Shown: positions 13,236 through 13,910 of the stretch, one piece after another
How positions within the stretch are numbered: position 1 is the first letter of the stretch
How the letters are laid out: each line of letters begins with the position of its first letter
NCBI GenBank assembly: GCA_025966335.1
Contig: JAICRS010000053.1
Span: 1-13,910 of the forward strand
Direction of reading: 5' to 3'
Length of the DNA: 13,910 nucleotides
DNA from: Nocardioidaceae bacterium
GTDB lineage: Bacteria > Actinomycetota > Actinomycetes > Propionibacteriales > Nocardioidaceae
The notes under the pieces: generated by a model
Told to the model about the DNA's origin: nothing
Database searches by the model: none
Seen by the model: only the letters and a program-made list of their open reading frames with translations
Made by a program: the position numbers and the translations under genes

Positions 13236-13493
13236 TCACTCAGCCGTCGGGACGATGTTCACGACGCGGCGACCGCGCCGCGTGCCGAACTCGACGTTGC
13301 CGCCGACCAGGGCGAACAGGGTGTCGTCGCCACCACGACCCACACCGTCTCCGGGGTGGAAGTGGGTGCCGCGCTGCCGGACGATGATCTCGCCGGCGTT
13401 GACGAGCTGGCCGCCGTAACGCTTGACGCCGAGCCGCTGAGAGTTCGAGTCCCGACCGTTCTTGGTCGAGGCTGCGCCCTTCTTGTGTGCCAT
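13236..13493 (-). CDS. rpmA: 50S ribosomal protein L27 (bL27)
   Basis: Large-subunit protein whose N-terminal tail reaches the peptidyl-transferase centre. 85 residues, the usual length. It starts MAHKKGAASTKNGRDSNSQ with no N-terminal extension, so no protease trimming is expected, and continues with the family blocks LGVKRYGGQ, VRQRGTHFHPGDGVG and DDTLFALVGG. ATG at 13491-13493 with AAGGA seven bases upstream. It lies 39 bases after rplU, the usual pair. Confidence 0.98.
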   Translation of the reverse strand: MAHKKGAASTKNGRDSNSQRLGVKRYGGQLVNAGEIIVRQRGTHFHPGDGVGRGGDDTLFALVGGNVEFGTRRGRRVVNIVPTAE

Positions 13494-13532
13494 GGCTTAT
13501 TCCTTGGGTCGAAAGATCGCGGTGCTGGGTGA

Positions 13533-13841
13533 TCAGGCGGAGATGTCGGTGACCTTGACCTGGGTGTACTTCTGACGGTGCCCCTGGCGCTTGCGGTAAC
13601 CGGTCTTGTTCTTGTACTTCAAGATCGTGATCTTCGGGCCCTTGGTGGCGCCGAGGACCTCCACGGTCACCGAGGCCTTGCCGAGGGCGGCCGCGTCCGA
13701 GGTGACGTTCTCACCGTCGACGAGCAGGACCACGGGAAGCTTGACCGAGTCACCAACCTCGCTGGCAACCTTGTCGATCTCGATGACGTCACCGACAGCA
13801 ACCTTCTGCTGCTGGCCGCCACTGCGCACGATCGCGTACAC
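13533..13841 (-). CDS. rplU: 50S ribosomal protein L21 (bL21)
   Basis: Large-subunit protein binding 23S rRNA. 102 residues, normal length. It starts YAIVRSGGQQQKVAVGDVIEIDK and ends KYKNKTGYRKRQGHRQKYTQVKVTDI, with the conserved basic KTGYRKRQGHRQ near the C-terminus. The start is GTG at 13839-13841. The 69 bases upstream (13842-13910) run to the window edge. They show only a weak purine-rich stretch before the start, and I see no terminator or gene in them. In other actinobacteria an RNase E/G gene often lies next upstream; this cannot be checked here. Confidence 0.98.
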   Translation of the reverse strand: MYAIVRSGGQQQKVAVGDVIEIDKVASEVGDSVKLPVVLLVDGENVTSDAAALGKASVTVEVLGATKGPKITILKYKNKTGYRKRQGHRQKYTQVKVTDISA

Positions 13842-13910
13842 CGCGGACTCACTCTCTTCGTCGGACTACAAGTTCGTTCGTGTGCTGCTGGCGCTCAGGT
13901 TCGCCACGAG

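Overview
This window looks like a chromosomal segment of a high-GC actinobacterium. The GC-rich codons, frequent GTG starts, ATGA/GTGA gene overlaps and the core order rplU-rpmA-obgE-proB-(hypothetical)-proA-...-nadD-rsfS all fit. I lean towards the Nocardioidaceae from the style of the proteins, but that is an impression. Nothing suggests a plasmid, and there is no integrase, transposase, CRISPR array or prophage gene.

Right half (about 6.8-13.9 kb, all on the minus strand): a housekeeping cluster read from right to left. Ribosomal proteins L21 and L27 come first, then, after a long hairpin, the ribosome-assembly GTPase ObgE. Next come the proline genes proB and proA with a small unknown gene between them, a CDP-alcohol phosphatidyltransferase, a 49-residue membrane protein, nadD (NAD synthesis) and rsfS (ribosome silencing). 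Many junctions overlap by 4 or 17 bases, which implies co-transcription and translational coupling.

Middle (about 3.0-6.8 kb): an accessory block between leuS and the rsfS/tRNA-Ala(GGC) boundary. It holds a galE-like epimerase overlapping a zinc-ribbon protein, a convergent GyrI-like protein, a YflT-type (general stress protein 17M-like) membrane protein, and a solitary AbiEi-HTH/DUF559 endonuclease-like gene. That last gene is bracketed by two copies of a two-armed repeat: four CACACGTGTG-type boxes, each pair exactly 51 bp apart. I find no published name for this arrangement and consider it one of the two most interesting signals here.

Left end (1-3.0 kb, minus strand): a sodium:solute symporter with a small two-helix membrane partner, then leuS, cut by the window edge. 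Between the partner gene and leuS lies a compact apparent attenuator: a promoter-like element, an 11-residue, probably leaderless peptide with three consecutive leucine codons, a strong hairpin over its stop codon, and a perfect intrinsic terminator. This suggests leucine or leucyl-tRNA supply controls leucyl-tRNA synthetase expression, and it is the other main finding.
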